Part shown: in pieces, positions 1 through 5,454 of the stretch
Layout of the letters: the number at the start of each line of letters is the position of its first letter
Position numbering within the stretch: the stretch's first letter is position 1
Assembly (NCBI GenBank): GCA_002305535.1
Contig: DBRE01000083.1
Span: 7,241 to 13,519 of the forward strand
Direction of reading: 5' to 3'
Origin: Syntrophomonas sp. UBA1376
Lineage (GTDB): Bacteria > Bacillota > Syntrophomonadia > Syntrophomonadales > Syntrophomonadaceae
DNA: 6,279 nt
Position numbers and translations under genes: made by a program
The notes under the pieces: model-generated
The model's database searches: none
What the model was told of the DNA's origin: nothing
Seen by the model: the letters and a program-made list of their open reading frames with translations, nothing else

Positions 1-23
1 AAGGACCGTCCCCTAACTTGCGC
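1..23 (-). repeat. GGGACGGTC-type dispersed repeat, copy A
   Basis: Read on the minus strand, this begins GCGCAAGTTAGGGG and continues ACGGTCCTT to the window edge. It matches the copy at 2849-2869 except for a 2-nt indel and one substitution. It also matches both arms of the inverted repeat at 4151-4245 in the GCAAG...GGGACGG...CTTT core. It begins 11 nt past the stop codon of the ATPase gene. The element probably continues beyond the left edge, so a partner arm cannot be seen. From general knowledge, GGGGACGGTTCTTT-like motifs recur in many Firmicute genomes; membership of a specific named family is inference. Confidence 0.6.
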
Positions 24-34
24 CGTCCATCTAT

Positions 35-1099
35 TTAACTGGATCTGGTGATTTCATCCCGAACTTGCAGGCGCTTGTTATCCAGGGCTTCGAAATCCAT
101 GGCCAGAGCATAGATTTTTTTCAGGTCTTTCAAACAGCGATGGGCCTGTTCCAATTCTTGCTGGGCTTCCAATATGAGAGTTTCATACTCCCGCAGTGAC
201 TCACTGGATTCATGCACCAACTCATCCGCATCATAATCCTGCAGACAACTGCTCATGTCTATTACTACATCCCAGGGTTTGACCGACAGTTCCAGTAGAC
301 CGGCGTCTACCAGAGCGATCTCCAGGTTGCGAATAATGATCATCTGTATACTGTCGGCTTCCAGTCCGCAGTGATAATACTCCAGGGAATAACCTTTGCT
401 CTGGGCCCGGGCCGCCAAACCCAGTATGGCCGTTGATTTGCCGCTGCCAGCCGGACCTTGGAATACATAACGTTTCTTACAGGCACAGCTGATTTCATCC
501 ATATAGTTTATCATTCCTTCAGCAGTGACCGCACTGGCAAAATAGTGTTTTTCCGCGGGAGCCCCCTCCAGGATTTCCTCTGCCAACTGTCCCACCACTT
601 GATGCACCTTTTCCAAGTCCAGATAAGCAGCCGCCTGTTTTTTAATGGTTTCCTTTATGGCCGCCGCACTTTTCAAAACCATGGTCGCCTGACGGCGGTG
701 CTTCTCCTGAGCATCACACAGCTTGATGATCTCCTGACTATAGCTCTGAATAAACAGCTTATCTCCATAATCACCCAGATAAATAATATCCCCGGTGACA
801 CCCGGATAGCGGGGATCAATAGGAGATGAGAGACTTCCATTGACCACGGCAGCCTTCAGTTGCGGGATCAGAACTCCTTCTGGACTGACGGGATCAGCAG
901 CAGATACCCATAACTCTACCTCATAGCCCTGTTCAGAGAATGACTCCCCCAGCAGGCGCATAAAGGTAGACTTGCCAGACCCGGGAGCTCCTTTGAGAAC
1001 AAAAATCTTCAGTACACCCTGCAGCAGTTCGGGTAAAAAGGTGTGAAAACCCTGACTGGTGTTACTACTGGTGAGTACGTAGCGCACTTTACCTCTCAT
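35..1099 (-). CDS. Double P-loop ATPase of unknown function (PRK06851-like)
   Basis: A 354-residue protein with no signal peptide or membrane segment, so probably cytoplasmic. It has two Walker A motifs: GAPGSGKST at residues 37-45 and GPAGSGKST at 215-223. The sequence around each is similar: a hydrophobic strand, the P-loop, then a KGY/QGY turn and a further hydrophobic strand. This suggests an internal duplication of a NTPase domain. A PRYPGVTGDIIYLGDY segment (96-111) follows the first half, and a charged, probably helical or coiled segment (295-345) closes the protein. From memory this layout fits the uncharacterised PRK06851 family of Firmicutes; the assignment is by pattern only. The ATG start is supported by AAGGAG (1108-1113) at 8-nt spacing. 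A gap of 85 nt separates it from the upstream PDZ gene, and a possible promoter lies there, so it may be transcribed independently. The biological role is unknown. An alternative is a generic AAA-type or kinase-like ATPase. Confidence 0.88.
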   Translation of the reverse strand: MRGKVRYVLTSSNTSQGFHTFLPELLQGVLKIFVLKGAPGSGKSTFMRLLGESFSEQGYEVELWVSAADPVSPEGVLIPQLKAAVVNGSLSSPIDPRYPGVTGDIIYLGDYGDKLFIQSYSQEIIKLCDAQEKHRRQATMVLKSAAAIKETIKKQAAAYLDLEKVHQVVGQLAEEILEGAPAEKHYFASAVTAEGMINYMDEISCACKKRYVFQGPAGSGKSTAILGLAARAQSKGYSLEYYHCGLEADSIQMIIIRNLEIALVDAGLLELSVKPWDVVIDMSSCLQDYDADELVHESSESLREYETLILEAQQELEQAHRCLKDLKKIYALAMDFEALDNKRLQVRDEITRSS

Positions 1100-1132
1100 G
1101 TCACTATCTCCTTGACTGTCACATTATGCCTT

Positions 1133-1162
1133 AGCATATTCGGAGTAGAGGTAAAATGTGAA
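1133..1162 (-). promoter_or_regulatory. Possible sigma-A promoter for the ATPase gene
   Basis: On the minus strand, TTCACA (1157-1162, five of six matches to TTGACA) is followed after 18 nt by TATGCT (1133-1138, four of six matches to TATAAT). This would start transcription near 1126, giving a leader of about 27 nt that contains the AAGGAG ribosome binding site. The position is sensible, but the -10 match is modest and no terminator for the PDZ gene is visible between the two genes. Read-through from upstream is therefore also possible. Confidence 0.35.
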
Positions 1163-1184
1163 CACTACCTGCCCAGGCCAAAAA

Positions 1185-2438
1185 TCAACTGTCACTCAGG
1201 CGTTTTTTCAGGCACCGCCACCAGCGCCGGGCAGTAAGAAATATGGTGTCGTCCTTAAACACCAAATAGCGGGGAATATTATCCTCTGGAACAGGGATTA
1301 TACCTGCGGAACCGCCCTTACGGCGCTCCATATAAAGGGTCACAGGCCTTTGAGCGCGCAGGATCTTGATCTGCAGCCCTTGCCAGGCCCACTGCAGAAT
1401 GTTAGCCAATTCATCCGGATGGTTTACCGCCATACCGTTCACCTGCAAAACAATATCGCGAGATCTTAGACCTGCCTGGGCCGCCGGCGTACCGGGGCGA
1501 ACATCCAATATCATCACTCCCTGAGCCGGTCTGACATAAAGAGAATGTCGATTTCTCTCACTTCTCATCCCCATCCAAATGACCATTTCATGGCCCAGAG
1601 GGCTGAACAAGGCCGCCAGCCACAATAACGGAGCCCAGCGAGAACTGGCTAAGGACAGGAGCAGCAAAATGAGGCTGAACATAAATAGATAGAGGGCTGA
1701 TTCCCGCGCCTTTTGGCCCGGACTACTGGTGGTGGTGATTTCGCCATAGCCCAATATGGCCAGCACCGGCATAAGAACATAAACCTGCTGAGCGGATTCT
1801 GGAGAGTACCCTTTGATAAGAGGCCACCAATCGGGCATCGACACTCCGCCACTACCTATATCCATATATCCTATGCTTATCAGGGCGATCAAAGGCATGG
1901 GCCAAAATTTCTGCAGATTAAACCCGCCGCTGATGTGCCCGCCTTTTTTCACATAGACAGGCACTGGATTCAGATGCCCATTAGCCATTATCAGCAGGCT
2001 CTCCACCATATGCAAGACGGCTACCAAAGCCAGCAGTTGGGGGATATCAATGTCCGGATAGCCCAGCAGCAAACTCAATAAGGACAGCAACCCACCAGCA
2101 TAAGCAAAGCAGAGGAAGCGTTGATTGATGAACATTAGCAACAACGCCACTATCCATAAATAAATAATGCCTACACTGAGTAGGTCGATCCCTACCAGGA
2201 TCAGCAAAACACTGCCCAGGAGACCTCCCGCCAACCCCAGTAGGGTCGAAACCAGGGCTGCTCCCAGGTAGCTGCGCCGGGTGGTATTCAGCAGTTTTCC
2301 TGACATGTCCTCCAGGCGCTTGTACTGCCAGGCTACCAGCACAAACAGCAACAGGTATATTCCTAAAAACAATGGGGTGACTATGATCTCCAGCAACTTT
2401 TGCCCCATGAGTGCCAGCAGCATCAATATAGATTCCAT
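1185..2438 (-). CDS. Multi-pass membrane protein with C-terminal PDZ domain (MinJ-like)
   Basis: A 417-residue integral membrane protein. Hydrophobic segments lie at about 20-37, 58-82, 84-103, 107-126, 132-150, 180-195, 218-232, 247-264 and 268-285, giving roughly eight or nine membrane passes. A PDZ domain follows at about 305-370, including VRPGTPAAQAGLRSRDIVLQ (313-332) and VNGMAV. The basic tail (404-413, RRWWRCLKKR) suggests a cytoplasmic or membrane-surface end. B. subtilis MinJ, which bridges DivIVA and MinD and is encoded near ctpB and ftsEX, has the same layout of several membrane segments plus a C-terminal PDZ and a similar length of about 400 residues. A division-site role is therefore a reasonable inference, not proven by this sequence. 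No catalytic motif is visible, and I see no HExxH that would suggest a site-2 protease. The ATG start has AGGTGA (2443-2448) at a slightly short 4-nt spacing. A repeat-rich gap of 449 nt separates it from the protease gene upstream. Confidence 0.85.
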   Translation of the reverse strand: MESILMLLALMGQKLLEIIVTPLFLGIYLLLFVLVAWQYKRLEDMSGKLLNTTRRSYLGAALVSTLLGLAGGLLGSVLLILVGIDLLSVGIIYLWIVALLLMFINQRFLCFAYAGGLLSLLSLLLGYPDIDIPQLLALVAVLHMVESLLIMANGHLNPVPVYVKKGGHISGGFNLQKFWPMPLIALISIGYMDIGSGGVSMPDWWPLIKGYSPESAQQVYVLMPVLAILGYGEITTTSSPGQKARESALYLFMFSLILLLLSLASSRWAPLLWLAALFSPLGHEMVIWMGMRSERNRHSLYVRPAQGVMILDVRPGTPAAQAGLRSRDIVLQVNGMAVNHPDELANILQWAWQGLQIKILRAQRPVTLYMERRKGGSAGIIPVPEDNIPRYLVFKDDTIFLTARRWWRCLKKRLSDS

Positions 2439-2488
2439 TCCATCACCTTTGCTTGGGAGTTTGCCAAGGACAAGCCAACAAGGACACC

Positions 2489-2518
2489 AAAAGGGAAAAC
2501 TCTCCGGTTTTCCCTTTT
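2489..2518. terminator. Symmetrical hairpin, possible bidirectional terminator
   Basis: A perfect 12-bp stem: AAAAGGGAAAAC (2489-2500) pairs with GTTTTCCCTTTT (2507-2518) around a 6-nt loop. Because the arms end in A4 and T4, the transcript in either direction has a GGGAAAAC/GTTTTCCC core followed by four U residues, as in a short intrinsic terminator. It lies about 370 nt past the protease stop codon and 51 nt before the PDZ gene start. It could end protease transcripts or act as an attenuator in the PDZ gene leader. The stem is AT-rich and the U tract is short, so efficiency is doubtful. Confidence 0.45.
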
Positions 2519-2564
2519 AATACGACTATTACAGATGCAAGAGGAGGCTGATGAGATTGCTGAA

Positions 2565-2601
2565 AAAGATCCTTCGGTCGCTTCTCTCCCTCAGGATGAC
2601 A
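2565..2601 (-). repeat. CATCCTGAG/AAGGATC dispersed repeat, unit 1
   Basis: This 37-nt unit is identical, base for base, to 2808-2844 in the same orientation. On the minus strand it starts TGTCATCCTGAG and ends GACCGAAGGATCTTT. The outer ATCCT and AGGAT segments are complementary, so each unit can fold on itself. It resembles the short TGTCATCCTGAGCGAAGCGA-type repeat I recall as common in intergenic DNA of many bacteria, here in a variant with a longer centre. It is non-coding. Confidence 0.75.
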
Positions 2602-2631
2602 ATTAAAAAATTTTTCAGGGTGATACGCTCT

Positions 2632-2659
2632 ATCATAGAGAAATTAAGGATCTTGCCTA
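2632..2659 (-). promoter_or_regulatory. Weak candidate promoter for the PDZ gene, overlapping a palindrome
   Basis: On the minus strand, TAGGCA (2654-2659, four of six to TTGACA) is followed after 16 nt by TATGAT (2632-2637, five of six to TATAAT). The -10 sits inside a perfect 6+1+6 palindrome, CTCTATCATAGAG (2628-2640), and beside a TGATA...TATCA inverted repeat (2621-2635). If used, it would give a leader of nearly 190 nt containing repeat unit 1 and the hairpin at 2489-2518. The match is weak, and it is reported mainly because no better promoter is visible for the PDZ gene. Confidence 0.2.
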
Positions 2660-2678
2660 ATTCAATAACCTTCAATTT

Positions 2679-2708
2679 TGTCACTCTGAGCGATAGCGAA
2701 GAGTCTTG
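2679..2708 (+). repeat. CATCCTGAG-type repeat, unit 2 (inverted, diverged)
   Basis: Reads TGTCACTCTGAGCGATAGCG on the plus strand, followed by AAGAGTCTTG. It is a diverged copy of the same family, in the opposite orientation to the two 37-nt units that flank it. Together with unit 1 it forms a potential long-range fold-back across 2565-2708. Confidence 0.6.
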
Positions 2709-2733
2709 TAATATGGATCACCAATTTAGTACA

Positions 2734-2762
2734 CTCCCGCGCAAATCGAAGGATCGTGGGAG
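2734..2762. repeat. Imperfect palindrome with internal CGAAGGATC
   Basis: CTCCCGCG (2734-2741) pairs with CGTGGGAG (2755-2762) at seven of eight positions, with a 13-nt loop. The loop and inner part contain CGAAGGATC, the same core as the neighbouring repeat units. It is probably a further degraded or rearranged member of the cluster. Confidence 0.4.
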
Positions 2763-2764
2763 AC

Positions 2765-2790
2765 TGTCTGAAGCGTAGCCAAAGAATTCC
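2765..2790 (+). repeat. CATCCTGAG-type repeat, degenerate unit
   Basis: TGTCTGAAGCGTAGCC followed by AAAGAATTCC resembles the CTGAGCG..GCGAAGAATCC layout of the family on the plus strand, with several substitutions and indels. Recognition rests on similarity to the better units at 2679-2708 and 2808-2844, so it is tentative. Confidence 0.35.
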
Positions 2791-2807
2791 TTATTGGTAT
2801 CAGAGGT

Positions 2808-2844
2808 AAAGATCCTTCGGTCGCTTCTCTCCCTCAGGATGACA
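2808..2844 (-). repeat. CATCCTGAG/AAGGATC dispersed repeat, unit 3
   Basis: Identical over 37 nt to 2565-2601 and in the same orientation, so the two units form a direct repeat about 243 nt apart. Recombination between them would delete the intervening 243 bp. Its TGTCA end (minus strand) lies 4 nt from the GGGACGGTC-type copy B at 2849-2869, so two different repeat families meet here just past the protease stop codon. Confidence 0.75.
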
Positions 2845-2848
2845 TTAG

Positions 2849-2869
2849 AAAGACCGCCCTAACTTGCGC
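2849..2869 (-). repeat. GGGACGGTC-type dispersed repeat, copy B
   Basis: On the minus strand it reads GCGCAAGTTAGGG and then CGGTCTTT. It is the same as copy A at 1-23 apart from loss of 2 nt and one substitution. It begins 18 nt past the protease stop codon. Past its inner end the sequence CTTTCT..TGTCA still resembles the inner part of the inverted-repeat arms at 4151-4245, suggesting it is one arm of a formerly larger element whose other half has been lost or replaced. Confidence 0.6.
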
Positions 2870-2887
2870 GGATTACATCTTGCCTCT

Positions 2888-4036
2888 TTATAGTATCTCC
2901 TTTTTCACCAATTCCAGCGCCTTTTCTAACTGCAGGTCGGCTGTTTCATCGGCTTTTTGCTCCACTATATAATCCGGGGTGATGCCGATCTCATTGATAT
3001 CGATCCCGTCAGGGGTATAATACTTGGAAGTGGTCAGTTTCAGAGCGCCGCCATCCCGCAGGGGATAGATGGTCTGTACCAATCCTTTGCCATAGGTCTT
3101 TTCCCCCACTAGAATCGCCCGCTTGTTATCCTGCAAGGCTCCGGCTAAAATCTCCGCAGCGCTGGCACTGTCGCCATTTACCAGCACTACCAAGGGAATG
3201 TCTACACTTCCGGCGGAAGCATGGTGTACGGTTTCATTACCTTGAGCATCAACTACACTCACGACCTCCTGACCATCCATAAAAATACTGGCGATATCGA
3301 TGGAAGAATCAAAGTCTCCCCCACCATTACCACGTAGATCCAGCACCAAACCTTCCATACGGTTATCCTTTAGAAGACGATTAAGGGTATCGGCCATCTC
3401 GGTGGCTGATTGGGCGTGGAACTGGTTCAGCTTGATATAGCCGATGGCCGGACTGTCATCCAGCATGCTGTCTTCTACGGAAGGTACATTTATGATTTCG
3501 CGAATGATGGTGTAGTCATGTTCCTTACCATCGGATTCCCGGTAGATCCCTAATTCCAGCTGGGTACCGGGATCTCCCCGCATCAGATGAACAGCGTCAT
3601 CCTGACTCATATTCAACACACTTTCGCCGTTAATGCGGAGAATGATATCACCGTTTTTAAGTCCGGCTTCATAAGCGGGGGTTCCCTTGATGGGTGAAAC
3701 GATTTTCAAGCGACCAGTCTCGTCTTGCAGAACATAAACACCGATACCGCCAAATTTGGCTTCCAGACGAATCCGTAAATCTTCCCAGGTCTGTTTATCC
3801 AAGTATTTGGAATAGGGATCATCCAGAGAATCAACGATACCGGCGGTAGCTCCTTCGATCATCTCACTGGTACTGGAATCAAAAAGGGATTGGCTTTTGA
3901 CCAGTCCGATTACACTCAAGAGCGTACCCAGCCCAGCAGCATTAGTCACCATAAGGAAAATAATGGCGGCTACTACCACCATTCCTGTCACCGAGAAGAA
4001 AATATTCAGTCCCCGCCATATACCACGGTTTTTCAA
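2888..4036 (-). CDS. ctpA: S41 family C-terminal processing protease with PDZ domain
   Basis: A 382-residue membrane-anchored serine protease acting outside the cytoplasmic membrane. A basic N-terminus (KNRGIWR) and one hydrophobic segment (about 11-31) form a signal anchor. A PDZ domain lies at about 95-170, including the SPIKGTPAYEAGLKNGDIIL stretch (114-133). The S41 catalytic domain follows (about 185-355). The expected catalytic residues are present: Ser292 in NGDSASAAE, Lys317 in GEKTYGKG and Gln321. Their spacings of 25 and 4 match those I recall for B. subtilis CtpB. Family members cleave near C-termini of envelope proteins, and CtpB works in sporulation signalling; the substrate here is unknown. 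The start is TTG with GGTGG about 7 nt upstream; the next ATG (residue 19) would cut into the membrane anchor. It lies 237 nt downstream of the M23 gene, beyond a large inverted repeat, and has a possible promoter of its own. Length and domains are typical, with no sign of damage. The paralogue name (ctpA or ctpB) is uncertain. Confidence 0.93.
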   Translation of the reverse strand: MKNRGIWRGLNIFFSVTGMVVVAAIIFLMVTNAAGLGTLLSVIGLVKSQSLFDSSTSEMIEGATAGIVDSLDDPYSKYLDKQTWEDLRIRLEAKFGGIGVYVLQDETGRLKIVSPIKGTPAYEAGLKNGDIILRINGESVLNMSQDDAVHLMRGDPGTQLELGIYRESDGKEHDYTIIREIINVPSVEDSMLDDSPAIGYIKLNQFHAQSATEMADTLNRLLKDNRMEGLVLDLRGNGGGDFDSSIDIASIFMDGQEVVSVVDAQGNETVHHASAGSVDIPLVVLVNGDSASAAEILAGALQDNKRAILVGEKTYGKGLVQTIYPLRDGGALKLTTSKYYTPDGIDINEIGITPDYIVEQKADETADLQLEKALELVKKEIL

Positions 4037-4079
4037 AACTTCACCACCACTACTATTGTATTAATAAAAACCAATTATT

Positions 4080-4108
4080 ATGTTATCCCACCTTATACCA
4101 GATTACAA
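4080..4108 (-). promoter_or_regulatory. Possible sigma-A promoter for the S41 protease gene
   Basis: On the minus strand, TTGTAA (4103-4108) is followed after exactly 17 nt by TAACAT (4080-4085). Each hexamer matches its consensus at four of six positions. The predicted start near 4073 leaves a leader of about 37 nt before the TTG start codon. The surrounding DNA is AT-rich compared with the coding regions. It lies just downstream of the inverted repeat that separates this gene from the M23 gene, which fits a separate transcription unit. Confidence 0.35.
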
Positions 4109-4150
4109 TTCCCTCCTGCCAGGGCTAGGGAAACAGAGGGGGAAAGCACA

Positions 4151-4245
4151 TGCAAGAAGGGACGGTTCTTTCTGTCATGTCATAAAAGATTAATTGAGGA
4201 AACCAGTTTAGGCTGACATGACAGAAAGAACCGTCTCTTCTTGCA
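4151..4245. repeat. Large inverted repeat (REP/MITE-like), GGGACGGTTCTTT family
   Basis: Two 32-nt arms, 4151-4182 and 4214-4245, are reverse complements at 31 of 32 positions; the single mismatch is at 4236. They enclose a 31-nt AT-rich loop. Each arm starts TGCAAGAAGG and ends TGTCATGTCA. The outer part of the arm (GCAAG..GGGACGGTTCTTT) is the same motif seen singly at 1-23 and 2849-2869. No protein is encoded and I see no flanking target duplication. In RNA it would form a very stable stem-loop 28 nt past the stop codon of the M23 gene. That could block 3' exonuclease decay or reduce read-through, although there is no U tract for intrinsic termination. A non-autonomous mobile element of REP/MITE type is the likeliest origin (inference). 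Confidence 0.75.
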
Positions 4246-4273
4246 TATTGGGTTCCCGACCGCTTGCCTGCGT

Positions 4274-5413
4274 TTATTGAATGTAGGGCATGGGATCGGT
4301 GTAGGATCCGTTGATACGCACCTCGAAGTGTAAGTGTGGTCCGGTGCTCCATCCCGTGCTGCCCACTTTACCGATAGGATCTCCTCGGTTTACCGTCTGG
4401 CCGTTGCTGACCAGGAAGGCCGACTGATGAGCATATAGGGTGGATATGCCGTTACCGTGGTCAACTACCAGCACCTGGCCATATCCGCCCATCCAGCCGG
4501 CATGGATGACCTTGCCGCTATCTGCTGCTACGATGGTGGCTGACATAGGTGCACCGATATCAACTCCGGTATGCATTTTACGGGTCTTCAATATAGGATG
4601 GAATCGCATACCATAAGCTGACGTTATGTTAGTATAGCCGGGAGTCGGCCAAGTATAAACTCCAGTTCCCAGGGCCTCAGAATCGTCTCCTCCCTGCATT
4701 TTGCGGATCATGGCTTCCAGCTGACGGGAGTTCTCTTCCAGTTCGGCTAAGGCCCTTTCATAAGCCGCTCTTTCCTGTTGTACACTGCCGAGGATCTCTT
4801 TTTTCTCCAGCTTCTGGCCGTCCAGCAGCTCTCGCATTGATTCCTGCTGGATCAGAGCGCTTTCCAGCTCTTTCTTCTTCACTTCCAGATCGCTTTTCTT
4901 CATCTCCAGGTCATGCTTTTGCTGATTGATAGCCGCAATCAGATCCACATCCTGCTCGATTATACTGTTGACCATTTCATAACGGGTGAGAAAATCCTTA
5001 AAATCAATGGCGGACAGCAACACTTCCAGATAGGATACTTCCCCTTGTTCATGGAGAACTACCAACCGGTCGCTGAGTAGAGCACTCTTTTCCGCGAGGT
5101 TTTTCTCACTTTCTTCAATGTCGGCTTCGGTAGTGGCTATGCTCTCCTGCAGAAAGGTGATACGATCTTCGGTAGCCGTGATCTGATTCTGGGTATGGCT
5201 GATTTCCTTCTCCAGGTTTTGGATCTGCGTCATTATGCTGGATTCCTGCTTTTTGGCACTGCTTACTTTTCCCTGGGTAGCATTAATGCTCCGGCTAACT
5301 TCGTCCAACCGCTGCCGGGTGTCTTCCAGTTCATCGGCATAGACCGGCAGGACAACACTGCTCAAAAAGACGGTCAACAAAGATACCGCCAGGAATTTTC
5401 TCCCCATTCTCAC
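4274..5413 (-). CDS. Secreted coiled-coil M23 (LytM) peptidoglycan hydrolase, EnvC-like FtsEX partner
   Basis: A 379-residue exported protein. The signal peptide is residues 1-26, with probable cleavage after VYA. Two coiled-coil stretches (about 27-118 and 153-238) flank a segment with GEVSYLEVLLSAIDFKDFLT (124-143), a pattern typical of hydrolases and activators that bind FtsX. The C-terminal M23 domain (about 255-379) keeps the full metallopeptidase set: zinc ligands His281 and Asp285 in HTGVD and His362 in HLHF, with His329 and His360 also in place. It should therefore cut peptide cross-links in peptidoglycan, unlike E. coli EnvC, whose LytM domain is degenerate and only activates amidases. 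It lies 41 nt after ftsX, so co-transcription and control by FtsEX are likely. The GTG at 5411-5413 is chosen because AAGGAGGG lies 8 nt upstream; a TTG two codons earlier would sit only 2 nt from the RBS, and an ATG at 5407 lies 14 nt away. Length and domain order are normal. Confidence 0.93.
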   Translation of the reverse strand: MRMGRKFLAVSLLTVFLSSVVLPVYADELEDTRQRLDEVSRSINATQGKVSSAKKQESSIMTQIQNLEKEISHTQNQITATEDRITFLQESIATTEADIEESEKNLAEKSALLSDRLVVLHEQGEVSYLEVLLSAIDFKDFLTRYEMVNSIIEQDVDLIAAINQQKHDLEMKKSDLEVKKKELESALIQQESMRELLDGQKLEKKEILGSVQQERAAYERALAELEENSRQLEAMIRKMQGGDDSEALGTGVYTWPTPGYTNITSAYGMRFHPILKTRKMHTGVDIGAPMSATIVAADSGKVIHAGWMGGYGQVLVVDHGNGISTLYAHQSAFLVSNGQTVNRGDPIGKVGSTGWSTGPHLHFEVRINGSYTDPMPYIQ

Positions 5414-5421
5414 TTGCAAAA

Positions 5422-5429
5422 CCCTCCTT
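5422..5429 (-). promoter_or_regulatory. Strong RBS that fixes the M23 gene start
   Basis: AAGGAGGG on the minus strand is a near-perfect Shine-Dalgarno sequence. Its distance to the in-frame TTG at 5419 is 2 nt (too short), to the GTG at 5413 is 8 nt (ideal) and to the ATG at 5407 is 14 nt (long). Immediately upstream, CATTGC (5433-5438) and GCAATG (5441-5446) form a small perfect palindrome in the 41-nt ftsX-M23 spacer. Its meaning is unclear. Confidence 0.7.
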
Positions 5430-5454
5430 AAGCATTGCTGGCAATGAACAAAGC

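Noticed and set aside
458..829. Plus-strand 123-codon open frame
   Set aside because: It lies wholly inside the ATPase gene on the opposite strand, including the complement of its second Walker A region. It is a shadow frame.
1713..2081. Plus-strand 122-codon open frame
   Set aside because: Antisense shadow of the multi-pass membrane protein; its His- and Gln-rich peptide reflects the complement of that gene's codons, and I see no RBS or domain.
1185..2438. Site-2 protease (RseP/SpoIVFB type) reading of the PDZ membrane protein
   Set aside because: No HExxH or LDG-type zinc motif is visible, and the PDZ follows the membrane core as in MinJ.
2551..2778. Plus-strand 75-codon open frame in the protease-PDZ intergenic region
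   Set aside because: It is built from the repeat units: the peptide stretches LRSLLSLRMT and VTLSDSEES are direct translations of the repeat motifs. No distinct domain is visible.
2565..2844. CRISPR array
   Set aside because: The units are few, differ in orientation and degree of decay, and have no regular spacer length.
4125..4352. Minus-strand 75-codon open frame over the large inverted repeat
   Set aside because: It overlaps the 3' end of the M23 gene in another frame and runs through the palindrome. Composition and context do not support a gene.
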